Of a stretch of DNA of 21,846 nt, positions 7,707 to 15,852 are shown piece after piece. Position 1 is the stretch's first letter. Each line of letters opens with the position of its first letter. The notes beneath the pieces are model-generated. The model saw nothing but the letters and a program-made list of their open reading frames with translations. It searched no databases and was not told the origin of the DNA. The stretch covers positions 1-21,846 of the IMG/VR virus record IMGVR_UViG_3300006484_000069. The stretch is one strand, 5' to 3'. A program made the position numbers and the translations under genes. Source of the DNA: a virus.

Positions 7707-10700
7707 TTAAAATCCGCCGCCGCCTTCAATTGCTAGAATGAACGGAGTCATATTAGCAAATAAAGATTTAGTAAATGTTCTACCGCTTAGAACACCTGTT
7801 GCTTGACTAATTACCAATCCTGGACCAATTCGGAAATCGCCGTTCTGGTCAGTGGATGTAAAGAATACTTTACCACTATCCAGTTGTACAACTTCTTTAC
7901 TTTGTACAGGATCTGCAACGCCTCGTTGCGGTAATGCTCCATAATTAGTACCAGCACCAACATATTCAAATACATATCCACTAGCACTGATATAACTGCG
8001 TTGATAGAAGTTAACTGTGGCACCATCTGGAAATAAATCTGTTCTTGTTACGTTTTCGCCTAATTGAACAATATGATGTGTTCCATTTCTTGACCAATAG
8101 CTTAATCCTGCCATTACACTGTTATATCTACCGCCCGTTTCTATATCGTAAATTAATCTTTGTAAAATTATTTTTATATCTCGTTGACATTTAAACTCAT
8201 CATACTGATTTATCAACGAAGGATTATTTATTTTTACACGAGCATTGATTTCATCGGCTAAAAATTCAATATTAGCTCTAATTAATACAATAGCATCGCC
8301 ACCGCCCTGAACAGGAGGACCCGATTTAGTTCGTTGACTTGGCTTAATAACAGCTTCAGCGGCATTAATATCAGCAGCATTGATAATATTTTTCATTTCT
8401 GCAAATCTTAGATCAATAAATGTAGTTGCTGCACCACCACGTGATACTAATGTAGCAGTAGTTTGATATGTAGGTACACCTTTATTATTTCCACTAGGCC
8501 CGGATGTTTGTAATCGTGTAATCAATTGATTATTAACAATTTGATTAGTTAATGTGTTTAAAAAGGTTAATGCTTGAATATGTGCAGGAACTTGATTAAT
8601 TGTTACACCTATTGATGCTGTTGTTAATATATTAATTCCTGCTGGTTTAGGATTGTCTCCAACATTGCTGCTTAAAACTGTATAGTAAGCATTTCCACAG
8701 AAATATAAATCAAAGTAATTATTATTATAACTGTTTAAAGTATTCGATGGATCAGATCCACCACTACTCAATGCATAATTTAGTGTAACACTTTGATATC
8801 CAAGTGCAGTTACTACAGTTCCGCTAGCCGCATACAATAAACCATTTGTTCCAGTTTGACTTGCATTTTGATCACGTACATATAAACTATTGCCGATAGC
8901 AATATCAGTTGTATCAATTCCTGTAATTGTAATACTACTAGTTGTTAATGTTCCTGTATTAGGAGCAGCATTTAGGAATCCAGGAAACCCTTGATCATTA
9001 GTATACGGAACTACACCACCTGTAAAATCTTTAAATGTTTCTGGTGGTATTACTTCCATGACCAATGATATATGTGGCCTATCATCTAGATCAGGTAGGA
9101 ACACTCTTACCCGACCGTTATTTGGCCAAAATCCGTTTGGATAATATATATTAAGCTCTGGATCATCTGGATATGATTTAAATGCAGGATTGTAAACTGT
9201 TCCGCTAAATTTACGTGTTCCGTATCCAGATGATAATAAACAAATATCTCCAAAGTTAGCATTACTGTTGACAATACTTGCAATACCACCGTTATCAGTT
9301 TGAACACCAATGGAACAGAAAATTGTAAACACAGAAACTAGCTGTGCATATCCGTCATTGGTAATATGAATTCCTCTACCACCTTGGTTAACTTGTGTAA
9401 ATGCATCATAGACATTCGACTGAATAGGACTTCTTGCAGATATTACTGCACCATCAACTAAGCTACCACCCATGCTACCTATTGCGTCAACTTTACGACT
9501 GTTCCAAGTAGATGCTCTGCCTGTATATTCTAAACTTAATGCTTCTACTTCTGCGTCTTGTTTTGGAAATATTAGTGTATCTCCAAAGTATAGTGTGGAG
9601 TTAGTACCAAACCCAATAGTTGGTGAACTTAATCCAATTAGACGCTTATTTCCGCTGATTGTTGATACAGAGGTCACCGTTGGTGAAATTTTTACATCAG
9701 ATCCATTTAATCCTGTTAATGCAAATAGGCCGCCTCCAGCATATGATATTGGTGCATATAATGGGCCTTTTTCAATTATATTAGTAATAATACCAAAATT
9801 ACGAGTCACCGCCTGCTGCGGCATATAGTCACCGCCATATTGAAAGAACGGGTTAATAACTTGAACCGCTGTTGTTCCAGTTTGCGATGTTACTGTGTTA
9901 TTAGCAATGATCTGTAATGCTATATTTCTAGTATAGTTAATAGCATTAGTTGTAGTAGTTTCTTGTCCGGCTATATAGTTATAACCCGCAGACCAATATG
10001 CTAATCCTGCCTCGATAGATTTTTGATTACCACCTAATAAAATGTCTTGACTAACCGCATCAACAATTAATCCAGTATCTCGGTAGCATGATTCTTCATC
10101 ATATGAAAATTTACCAGGATTGTAAGTTTGATCAATATACGCAATTACTTCTTCAACAATAAATGTTTTATTAGCTACCACATTTTTGTAAGCGTTGATA
10201 ACATTAATATCAGAACTCTTTATAAGTGAAATAGCAGTGCTAGAACTGGCATTATTTACATTTGTTATAATACTGTTAATTTTAAGTATTTTTGTATTCA
10301 ATGCTGTTGCTTCTGTAGAGGTAGCAGCAGTAAGAGATAAATTTTGTTTTATTCTTGACTGTAATGCAGTTACCTTAATATTTTGTATAATTTTTTGTGC
10401 TATTGTTGATAAATGTGTAAACGCATTTATAGTCTGTGTTATTTGACCGTGTATTGAGCTATTACTCGAATCAACTCCAAGATAATAAACGCCTGCTTGA
10501 ATACTTTGACGATTCCCCCCGTGTAATAAATCAAAACATACACAATCAATTATTAATCCTATATCATTTTTACATTTGTTTACATCATAATATGCCGCCG
10601 AATATCCTAGTCCGCCATTTGCAACAGAAGCTTGAATGTACGCATTTACTTCATTTTGTAAATAAATTTTATTATTTTGTAACGATGTAACAGCATGTTG

Positions 10701-13187
10701 AACACTAAGTAATTGGCTTGCTTCCCCGTTAGTAATAACACTATCACTCCATGTAGTGTTAATTTTATTAATAATATCTATAATTGTATTGAACAATGGA
10801 TTAATAATTACAACTTCACTATCAGTAGCAGGTTCTACGGTTGTATTTTGAGAATCACCTGAAAATCTCTGTACTAAATCATCAGCAGGTGTAATATTTT
10901 TTATAATTTTAATTGACAATTCTTTTAGATAACGAATAGCACCAGTGGTGGTGCTTAATTCTCTTAAAATAGCACCAGTATATCCACTTTTATTCCAGTA
11001 TTGAATTCCTGCAAAATTACTCTGTGTAAGTCCGTTATACAATAAATCAAATGCAATAGAGTCAACAACTAATCGTGTATCTCGACGACAGTCAATTTTA
11101 CTGTATGGAAATGATCCTGCATAGATTACATTATTAATATAGTTAATTGTATCTTCTTGTATAAACTTTCTGTTGGCTTGCATTAATATTTCGGCACTAA
11201 CAAATGCAGCATCGGGTCCTGTACTCTTATAAACTTCAGGAGCAGCACTTGGACCATTATTAATTATAGTATTAATGATTCCAAATAATGATGTTATTGA
11301 ATCACTTGCTATTCCACCACCAAGTAATACAGTGTTTCTCACTTGTGCAAATAATCCACCTGCAATGGTATTTGTACATGTAGTATTGGTTATAACTTCC
11401 AAACAACGAGATTTAAGATAATTTATAGCACTAGTAGTTTGTAGTTCTTGTCCTGCAATTAAACTAACTACCCCATTATAATACGATAGCCCACTTTCTA
11501 TAGCTTTCTGATTTCCGCCAAATGTTGCGTCATATGCAACATTTTCAACTAATATACCTACATCTCGTCGACATTTTTCTTGATTATATACAAATCTATA
11601 CCATATATTTGATGGGGTGCTTGCATTGTCTACTATCTGTTTATTAATATACTTAATAACTTGTTCTTGTAAAAATGGTTTACTGGCTAGTAATAAAGTA
11701 CGTGCATTGAAAAATCCTGGATTTTGTTCGCCTGCATTGATAGACATTCCAAGAACTATAGTACCAATGCTAGTGGATACAACAATAGTAGTGGTATTAG
11801 CTATCCAGGTACCTGTACCAACTGCCGCTGGTACTTGTACAGTTTGATTTGGTACAAACATAGTACCATCTTTGAGCCACGGACCGCTTTGATTGGTACA
11901 GTTTTGAATGTATGGAGAATGAAATAAGTCAATGCGGTCTTCACCAGTGAGTGGAGGAAATGCTGTTGCATAGGCACCCCTATTAAATCCTCGAGCATAC
12001 TGACCTTCTAACAATCCACTACGTCCATTTAAGAAAGTCATATAGTTAAGATAACATCCGCTGTCTACATGAAATAAATCTTGTGTTTTGTTAATTGGTT
12101 CAATGAACGTTGTACGGATATCACTGCCTCTAATACTAGTATATGGTTTCATTCTTAGAGGATTATCTTCTAAATAAAATCCAGCACTGACTAAAATTTG
12201 TGTGCCTGGTTGATAGTATGGACTATTAATTGCTGCTCCAATAGTACGGCAGGCACGACTTGCATCCATTGCACGACCGTCGTTGGTGTCATTACCGTCA
12301 ACTGTAACATATAAGGTATTTGTAACTACTGGTGCAGTACCAATTGGATTAGTACCTCGTACTCTAATGTCACCGTAAATATCTGTTAATCCTGCTTCGG
12401 GTTTAATTTCAATAGTGCCAGTAGTAGATGTAATTAATCTAGTATAGATATCGTGAACATAGGCTTCTGCCCATTGGGAAGAAGTATTGCCCAATTGTTG
12501 TTCAAGATCAACAGCAGGTAGTATATCTCCACCGATGGTCATTGTACTTGCAATACCAACACCACCTTTGACAACTAATGCACCGGTTTCTGTACTTGTA
12601 GATCTATCACTTTCTTGTACAATTATTCTATCTGTTTTTAATTTACCAGTGAAAGGATTATATCTTAAACCACTGTTTGCCCCTTCTTTATCAATGAATA
12701 CAATATTATAGCTAGCAGTAGTCAATACAAAAGTAGGGAAAAAATCTATATCAACATTAGTTGCAGTAACAACCACAGATAATGACGTATTAGCAGTTTC
12801 AATTCTGCCATATATAAATCCACCAACGTTTAAATCTTTTTCAATGCCAACGCCGCCAGATACGTATAATGATGCAGTATTTCTATTAGCAGGAGTATCA
12901 TATATATCTGTAGGATCATACGGGCGATTGTATTTGTTTCCAACATTATTTTTGCTAAGTATTCTTTGTTGTTCGTTATATATAAAATTCCAAGAACTGG
13001 TACTAGCACCTAGATTATAAGTTGATGAAGTTTTTGGTATTAAATTAGTAATAAATCTTGCAGGAACAGCAATTGTATTGGTAAAAGTGGCACCTAAAAC
13101 ACTGTTTCCTGAAATGGTCACAATTCCATTTGTACCACTAGATACAATTTTATAATCACCTGGTAAATTTAATACGTTAGTTGTCAT
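7707..13187 (-). CDS. Very large beta-helix neck/tail structural protein with helical C-x-R-D modules (1826 aa)
   Basis: Domains in order. Residues 1-290: fibre-like, with cassette copies at 104-123 and 201-220 and shaft motifs YNLGASTSSWNFIY (57-70) and QQLGNTSSQWAEAYV (230-244). Residues 292-400: start of a right-handed beta-helix (YVTVDGNDTNDG, then CRTIGAAI, then ILVSAGFYLEDNP). Residues about 490-1100: four copies of an alpha-helical module with the pattern FxxEExxxYI, C-x-R/N-D, (I/V)xD, GGN, SIxAGxxYW; Cys at 539, 700, 872 and 1034. Residues 1110-1340: beta-helix resumes (MGGSLVDGAVIS, AFTQVNQGGRGIHI, NSNANFGD). A fifth module lies near 1633-1700 (C1667, GGRYNS). The C-terminus (FFTSTDQNGDFRIG at 1775-1788, ending EGGGGF) matches endings I recall from marine T4-like phage structural proteins. 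GAGGA lies just before the ATG. No catalytic motif is evident; a structural role is inferred. Confidence 0.8.
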   Translation of the reverse strand: MTTNVLNLPGDYKIVSSGTNGIVTISGNSVLGATFTNTIAVPARFITNLIPKTSSTYNLGASTSSWNFIYNEQQRILSKNNVGNKYNRPYDPTDIYDTPANRNTASLYVSGGVGIEKDLNVGGFIYGRIETANTSLSVVVTATNVDIDFFPTFVLTTASYNIVFIDKEGANSGLRYNPFTGKLKTDRIIVQESDRSTSTETGALVVKGGVGIASTMTIGGDILPAVDLEQQLGNTSSQWAEAYVHDIYTRLITSTTGTIEIKPEAGLTDIYGDIRVRGTNPIGTAPVVTNTLYVTVDGNDTNDGRAMDASRACRTIGAAINSPYYQPGTQILVSAGFYLEDNPLRMKPYTSIRGSDIRTTFIEPINKTQDLFHVDSGCYLNYMTFLNGRSGLLEGQYARGFNRGAYATAFPPLTGEDRIDLFHSPYIQNCTNQSGPWLKDGTMFVPNQTVQVPAAVGTGTWIANTTTIVVSTSIGTIVLGMSINAGEQNPGFFNARTLLLASKPFLQEQVIKYINKQIVDNASTPSNIWYRFVYNQEKCRRDVGILVENVAYDATFGGNQKAIESGLSYYNGVVSLIAGQELQTTSAINYLKSRCLEVITNTTCTNTIAGGLFAQVRNTVLLGGGIASDSITSLFGIINTIINNGPSAAPEVYKSTGPDAAFVSAEILMQANRKFIQEDTINYINNVIYAGSFPYSKIDCRRDTRLVVDSIAFDLLYNGLTQSNFAGIQYWNKSGYTGAILRELSTTTGAIRYLKELSIKIIKNITPADDLVQRFSGDSQNTTVEPATDSEVVIINPLFNTIIDIINKINTTWSDSVITNGEASQLLSVQHAVTSLQNNKIYLQNEVNAYIQASVANGGLGYSAAYYDVNKCKNDIGLIIDCVCFDLLHGGNRQSIQAGVYYLGVDSSNSSIHGQITQTINAFTHLSTIAQKIIQNIKVTALQSRIKQNLSLTAATSTEATALNTKILKINSIITNVNNASSSTAISLIKSSDINVINAYKNVVANKTFIVEEVIAYIDQTYNPGKFSYDEESCYRDTGLIVDAVSQDILLGGNQKSIEAGLAYWSAGYNYIAGQETTTTNAINYTRNIALQIIANNTVTSQTGTTAVQVINPFFQYGGDYMPQQAVTRNFGIITNIIEKGPLYAPISYAGGGLFALTGLNGSDVKISPTVTSVSTISGNKRLIGLSSPTIGFGTNSTLYFGDTLIFPKQDAEVEALSLEYTGRASTWNSRKVDAIGSMGGSLVDGAVISARSPIQSNVYDAFTQVNQGGRGIHITNDGYAQLVSVFTIFCSIGVQTDNGGIASIVNSNANFGDICLLSSGYGTRKFSGTVYNPAFKSYPDDPELNIYYPNGFWPNNGRVRVFLPDLDDRPHISLVMEVIPPETFKDFTGGVVPYTNDQGFPGFLNAAPNTGTLTTSSITITGIDTTDIAIGNSLYVRDQNASQTGTNGLLYAASGTVVTALGYQSVTLNYALSSGGSDPSNTLNSYNNNYFDLYFCGNAYYTVLSSNVGDNPKPAGINILTTASIGVTINQVPAHIQALTFLNTLTNQIVNNQLITRLQTSGPSGNNKGVPTYQTTATLVSRGGAATTFIDLRFAEMKNIINAADINAAEAVIKPSQRTKSGPPVQGGGDAIVLIRANIEFLADEINARVKINNPSLINQYDEFKCQRDIKIILQRLIYDIETGGRYNSVMAGLSYWSRNGTHHIVQLGENVTRTDLFPDGATVNFYQRSYISASGYVFEYVGAGTNYGALPQRGVADPVQSKEVVQLDSGKVFFTSTDQNGDFRIGPGLVISQATGVLSGRTFTKSLFANMTPFILAIEGGGGF

Positions 13188-13204
13188 TCTCTGATCCTCA
13201 GATA

Positions 13205-13212
13205 TATTTATT
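13205..13212 (-). promoter_or_regulatory. Late-promoter-like box (AATAAATA) before the 1826-aa gene
   Basis: The minus strand reads AATAAATA, seven of eight bases of the T4 late element. It lies in the 27-base gap before the ATG at 13187. T4 spacing puts the start near 13199, giving a 12-base leader that begins with the GAGGA ribosome-binding sequence. The position is sensible but the match is short and AT-rich. Confidence 0.4.
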
Positions 13213-13214
13213 TG

Positions 13215-13739
13215 TTAATGTACTCTTAGTTCAATTGCATCTACCAACGCACTACATTTATGTGGCCAGTTTGGGTGACTTTGAAATCTTACTACCACAC
13301 CAAAATTTGAATTTTGTATATTTTCTATAGATAATACTGCTCCCCAGGTGTTAGTTGAGTCTCCGTAAATATTAGGAGAATCTAAATTTAAAGTAGCTTG
13401 ATTCTCCCCTAATAGATTTTCATCTAAACATAGTTGTACAGTTTCATCAGTTATTCTACCTAATCTATTCATATATAGTCGCATTTCAACACCCAAAATA
13501 GTATCAGGTATTATATTAAAATTAAAACCAGTAGCTTTTAAATAGTAAGTTTTTTCCACTAAATCGTGTTTTGGTTGTTTAGCAATATGTAATAAATCTC
13601 TTGATGTTTTTACAAATTTGCCATCACGATTTTTAATTGAATAAAACTCATTATCAGTTAGCCATGCTACGTGAATATTTTCAGCATTAGGTTCGGCATA
13701 TTGAGTTACAGATGTAGGTAATGTCCAATTGGAAGTCAT
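13215..13739 (-). CDS. Beta-rich virion-type protein (174 aa), function unknown
   Basis: No enzymatic motif is visible. Residues 65-115 (YYLKATGFNFNIIPDT, VEMRLYMNRLGRITDE, VQLCLDENLLGENQA) and 145-173 (FGVVVRFQSHPNWPH, then ALVDAIELRVH) form alternating strands, as in a jelly-roll-like beta-sandwich. Proteins with this GIxI/VEMRL...RxGRxTDxTVQL plus FGVxxRFQS layout occur beside fibre and neck genes in phages, where they are probably structural. It is the first gene after the terminator at 13778-13803. AAGG lies about 11 bases before the ATG. The next gene starts 27 bases after its stop. Carbohydrate or fibre binding is possible but unproven. Confidence 0.7.
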   Translation of the reverse strand: MTSNWTLPTSVTQYAEPNAENIHVAWLTDNEFYSIKNRDGKFVKTSRDLLHIAKQPKHDLVEKTYYLKATGFNFNIIPDTILGVEMRLYMNRLGRITDETVQLCLDENLLGENQATLNLDSPNIYGDSTNTWGAVLSIENIQNSNFGVVVRFQSHPNWPHKCSALVDAIELRVH

Positions 13740-13777
13740 ACCGTATTTACCTTAATGCATATACTACGTATTAAATG

Positions 13778-13803
13778 AAAAAAGGCTCCGGAGAGCCTTT
13801 TTT
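13778..13803 (-). terminator. Intrinsic terminator with UCCG tetraloop, after the 228-aa gene
   Basis: A perfect 11-bp inverted repeat, 778-788 against 793-803 of the 13-kb block, with a 4-base loop. On the minus strand the G+C core is GGCTC/GAGCC, flanked by A and T runs, and the loop reads UCCG closed by C-G (a UNCG-type tetraloop). It ends in a T run in both directions, so it could act bidirectionally. It lies 13 bases past the stop of the 228-aa gene. Confidence 0.9.
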
Positions 13804-13816
13804 ATTATTTACTATA

Positions 13817-14503
13817 TTAGTTGGTATCTGCAATAGTAACAACAGTACCTGTGGCTGCACCTAAAGTCCAACCGGTGGCAACACCAGTACTTACCAAGAA
13901 AGCGGTGCTTACTGTTGATTGAACTAAAACAACTTTACGTGCAGTTAATTTACGAACATAATAACTACTTCCGTTCCAATCTGTAGCAACCATGTTCATT
14001 TGTCCTACATCTAGCGTAGATGTAGTAACCAATTTACATTGACCTCGACCCTGTGCATTTTGTACAAAATAGCGACGACTTGCTTCTTGTTTTATAATAT
14101 CGCCATTTGATACAACTGAAGATCCTGTTGTTAGATACGAATTAAATACAATTGCATTTGGACGAGTAGAAGTTAATGTTGCTGTAGGTGTTGCTGAGCC
14201 GGTACCGCCAGCTAGTGATCCGAGAACAGTAACAGTTGGAGCTGAAAGATATCCAGTTCCTGATGATACAACTGCAACAGTACCTGCGGTGGCGCTGGAT
14301 GTAGTGAATGTTAATACTGGTTTAGTACCGCCGGTAAGTTGTGGTGCAGTAATATTTGCGGCTGAAATTGTGAATACTCCACTATTGGTCATTCCTGACA
14401 CGCCTGCGCTGACTGCGGCTACACTAGCAACACCTTCACCGCCAACGCCTCCTGATGATGCACCAAAATTACCAAAAAATGTCTTTTTAATTGGACGTCC
14501 CAT
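13817..14503 (-). CDS. Gly/Ser/Thr-rich accessory virion-type protein (228 aa)
   Basis: Starts MGRPIKKTFFGN, a beginning I recall from structural-cluster proteins of marine T4-like phages. Residues 13-38 are Gly/Ser/Ala/Val-rich. Residues 73-95 (GTVAVVSSGTGYLSAPTVT) match the GxGYxxAPTVT beta unit found in many phage surface proteins. The C-terminal half (residues 134-228) looks like a compact beta domain: DIIKQEASRRYFVQNAQGRG, MNMVATDWNGSSYYVRKLTAR, then GWTLGAATGTVVTIADTN. AAGGAG lies 8 bases before the ATG. The gene stands alone between the capsid terminator and its own terminator, with its own late-type promoter box, so it may be expressed at its own level. A decoration or head/neck accessory role is inferred only from position next to the capsid gene. 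Confidence 0.75.
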   Translation of the reverse strand: MGRPIKKTFFGNFGASSGGVGGEGVASVAAVSAGVSGMTNSGVFTISAANITAPQLTGGTKPVLTFTTSSATAGTVAVVSSGTGYLSAPTVTVLGSLAGGTGSATPTATLTSTRPNAIVFNSYLTTGSSVVSNGDIIKQEASRRYFVQNAQGRGQCKLVTTSTLDVGQMNMVATDWNGSSYYVRKLTARKVVLVQSTVSTAFLVSTGVATGWTLGAATGTVVTIADTN

Positions 14504-14526
14504 TTTGTTTCTCCTTAAAAATAAAC

Positions 14527-14562
14527 TAGTAGATTCAATCTACTACGCGGTTGGATTTCCGC
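14527..14562 (-). other. Structured 5' leader of the 228-aa gene (two hairpins)
   Basis: Positions 14527-14545 form a perfect 9-bp inverted repeat (TAGTAGATT and its complement) around a single base, so the RNA loop would need to open some pairs. Next to it, 14547-14550 (GCGG) pairs with 14559-14562 (CCGC). Both lie between the promoter box at 14592-14599 and the AAGGAG at 14511-14516. They may stabilise the message or tune translation; no riboswitch class is recognised. Confidence 0.45.
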
Positions 14563-14591
14563 ATAAACTCTAACCTAAGAGTGAACAATAC

Positions 14592-14599
14592 TATTTATG
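14592..14599 (-). promoter_or_regulatory. T4-type late promoter box (CATAAATA) for the 228-aa gene
   Basis: The minus strand reads CATAAATA, seven of eight bases of the T4 late element. It lies just downstream of the capsid terminator and upstream of the 228-aa gene. T4 spacing puts the start near 14586, giving a leader of about 82 bases that carries the hairpins and a good Shine-Dalgarno. The placement between a terminator and a gene makes this the most convincing promoter in the window. Confidence 0.55.
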
Positions 14600-14611
14600 T
14601 AATGGTCAACA

Positions 14612-14635
14612 AAAAACCTGCCGAAGCAGGTTTTT
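14612..14635 (-). terminator. Intrinsic terminator with UUCG tetraloop, after the major capsid gene
   Basis: A 10-bp perfect stem (14612-14621 against 14626-14635). On the minus strand it reads AAAAACCTGC, loop TTCG, then GCAGG and a T run. The C(UUCG)G hairpin is exceptionally stable and is known from T4 intercistronic regions. It lies about 21 bases past the capsid stop codon and probably ends the head operon message. Confidence 0.92.
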
Positions 14636-14656
14636 GTTTGTGTTACAAGTAACGGA

Positions 14657-15832
14657 TTACTTGAAACTTACGGTTCCGCTATTAATTGCCACACGACCTA
14701 AGTAGTCGGCAGCATTACCTAGAGAAGACGCAGTATTGTTCAACTCAACATAGCCGTAGCGTGTTAAGAAGCCAACTACTGGCTCAAAGGTTGCTGGATC
14801 TAGAACAACACCAGAACTCATTAGAGGAATGTATGGGCAATAGAACGCAGCAGCATCTGCTTCGCTTGTACCTTTGTATCCAACTAGAACTTGGTTGCCA
14901 TCTACTGTATCGCTTAGATAAGCATCAACATAGATACGCATTGCACCGTTCAATGTACCAACAAACTTAGTGTTTGTAGGAGCTTCGAATGTGCCTTCTG
15001 TTGTACGAGCAAAAGCAGAAGTAGTAGCACTTTGTAGAATTGTCAATGCTTGGTTAGAAACAACAGCCCAGTTACCAGAACCACGACGTGTACGTTGAGC
15101 AATTAAATTGCTTACACGGTTGATTTGGATAGCTAGAGCAGCGTGCTCATCACCAACGAATGTAGCTGTACCAGAAACTAATGACTGGTCATATGTTTCT
15201 TCAAGACTTGCTAAAGTGCGTAAGCTAGCTAGAATTTCTTGGTCAATTTCAGCAGTAATTTCTTGTGCTAAAGCGGCCATGATTTCTGCTTCGATATCAA
15301 TACCTTGTTGGGCTTGTGCATCTTGAGCAGCTTCGAATGTCCAACGTGCGCTTAGTTTACGTGACTTAGCTTCAACTGGTGTCTTCAAGATTTGGATGCT
15401 CATACGCTTGCCTGGTGTACCTTCTAAAGCAGAAGTTGCAGCAGCTCTGGATACATTATCACCAGAGTAAGCATTAGCAATCTTGAATGGGCTTAGGGCC
15501 TCTTCACCTGCTGTTACTGGATCACTACCACTAACGCCATCAGCATAACGAACACGTAGAGTGTGGATCTGACCAACTGGACCAGTCATTGGCTGAACGC
15601 CGATGATCTCGTTGGCAATAACTGTAGGCATAACACGACGAATAACTGGAAGAATTACACGGTTTAGTGTAGCAATGTTTCCAGCTGATGTTGCACCAGC
15701 AGTTGCGCTTTCAGCCAAATGACGGCGTGTATTCTCTAGGCATACGCCCATAGATGCACGACGGTTCCCTTGTAGGCCTTCAAGCAGAGCTTCTTTGGTC
15801 TCTGACCATCTTTCATTTAATAATTGTGACAT
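14657..15832 (-). CDS. 23: Major capsid protein, T4 gp23-like
   Basis: Forms the head lattice as an HK97-fold protein. Recognisable gp23 signatures: IGVQPMTGPVGQIHTLRVRYAD (77-98), VEAKSRKLSARWTFE (153-167), then DIEAEIMAALAQEITAEIDQEI (179-200), NWAVVSNQALTIL (254-266), VGTLNGAMRIYVDAY (291-305) and the C-terminal YCPYIPLMSSGVVLDPATFEPVVGFLTRYGY (331-361). Residues 38-42 (H-L-A-E-S) hold a (L/I)-x-E site of the kind cut by the gp21 protease, so a propeptide of about 41 residues is likely; LLE at 16-18 is an alternative. At 391 aa it is clearly shorter than T4 gp23 (521 aa), suggesting reduced insertion domains. AAGGAGA lies 5 bases before the ATG. No gp24-type vertex paralogue follows. Confidence 0.96.
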   Translation of the reverse strand: MSQLLNERWSETKEALLEGLQGNRRASMGVCLENTRRHLAESATAGATSAGNIATLNRVILPVIRRVMPTVIANEIIGVQPMTGPVGQIHTLRVRYADGVSGSDPVTAGEEALSPFKIANAYSGDNVSRAAATSALEGTPGKRMSIQILKTPVEAKSRKLSARWTFEAAQDAQAQQGIDIEAEIMAALAQEITAEIDQEILASLRTLASLEETYDQSLVSGTATFVGDEHAALAIQINRVSNLIAQRTRRGSGNWAVVSNQALTILQSATTSAFARTTEGTFEAPTNTKFVGTLNGAMRIYVDAYLSDTVDGNQVLVGYKGTSEADAAAFYCPYIPLMSSGVVLDPATFEPVVGFLTRYGYVELNNTASSLGNAADYLGRVAINSGTVSFK

Positions 15833-15852
15833 TTATGTCTCCTTGAATATAA

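Noticed and set aside
8225-8231. ATAAATA late-promoter core inside the 1826-aa gene
   Set aside because: It lies within a coding sequence with no gene start behind it; treated as chance.
14547-14600. tRNA or tRNA fragment in the capsid-228 gap
   Set aside because: The GCGG/CCGC pair and neighbouring hairpin do not make a cloverleaf, and no TTCGA-type T-loop or acceptor stem is seen.
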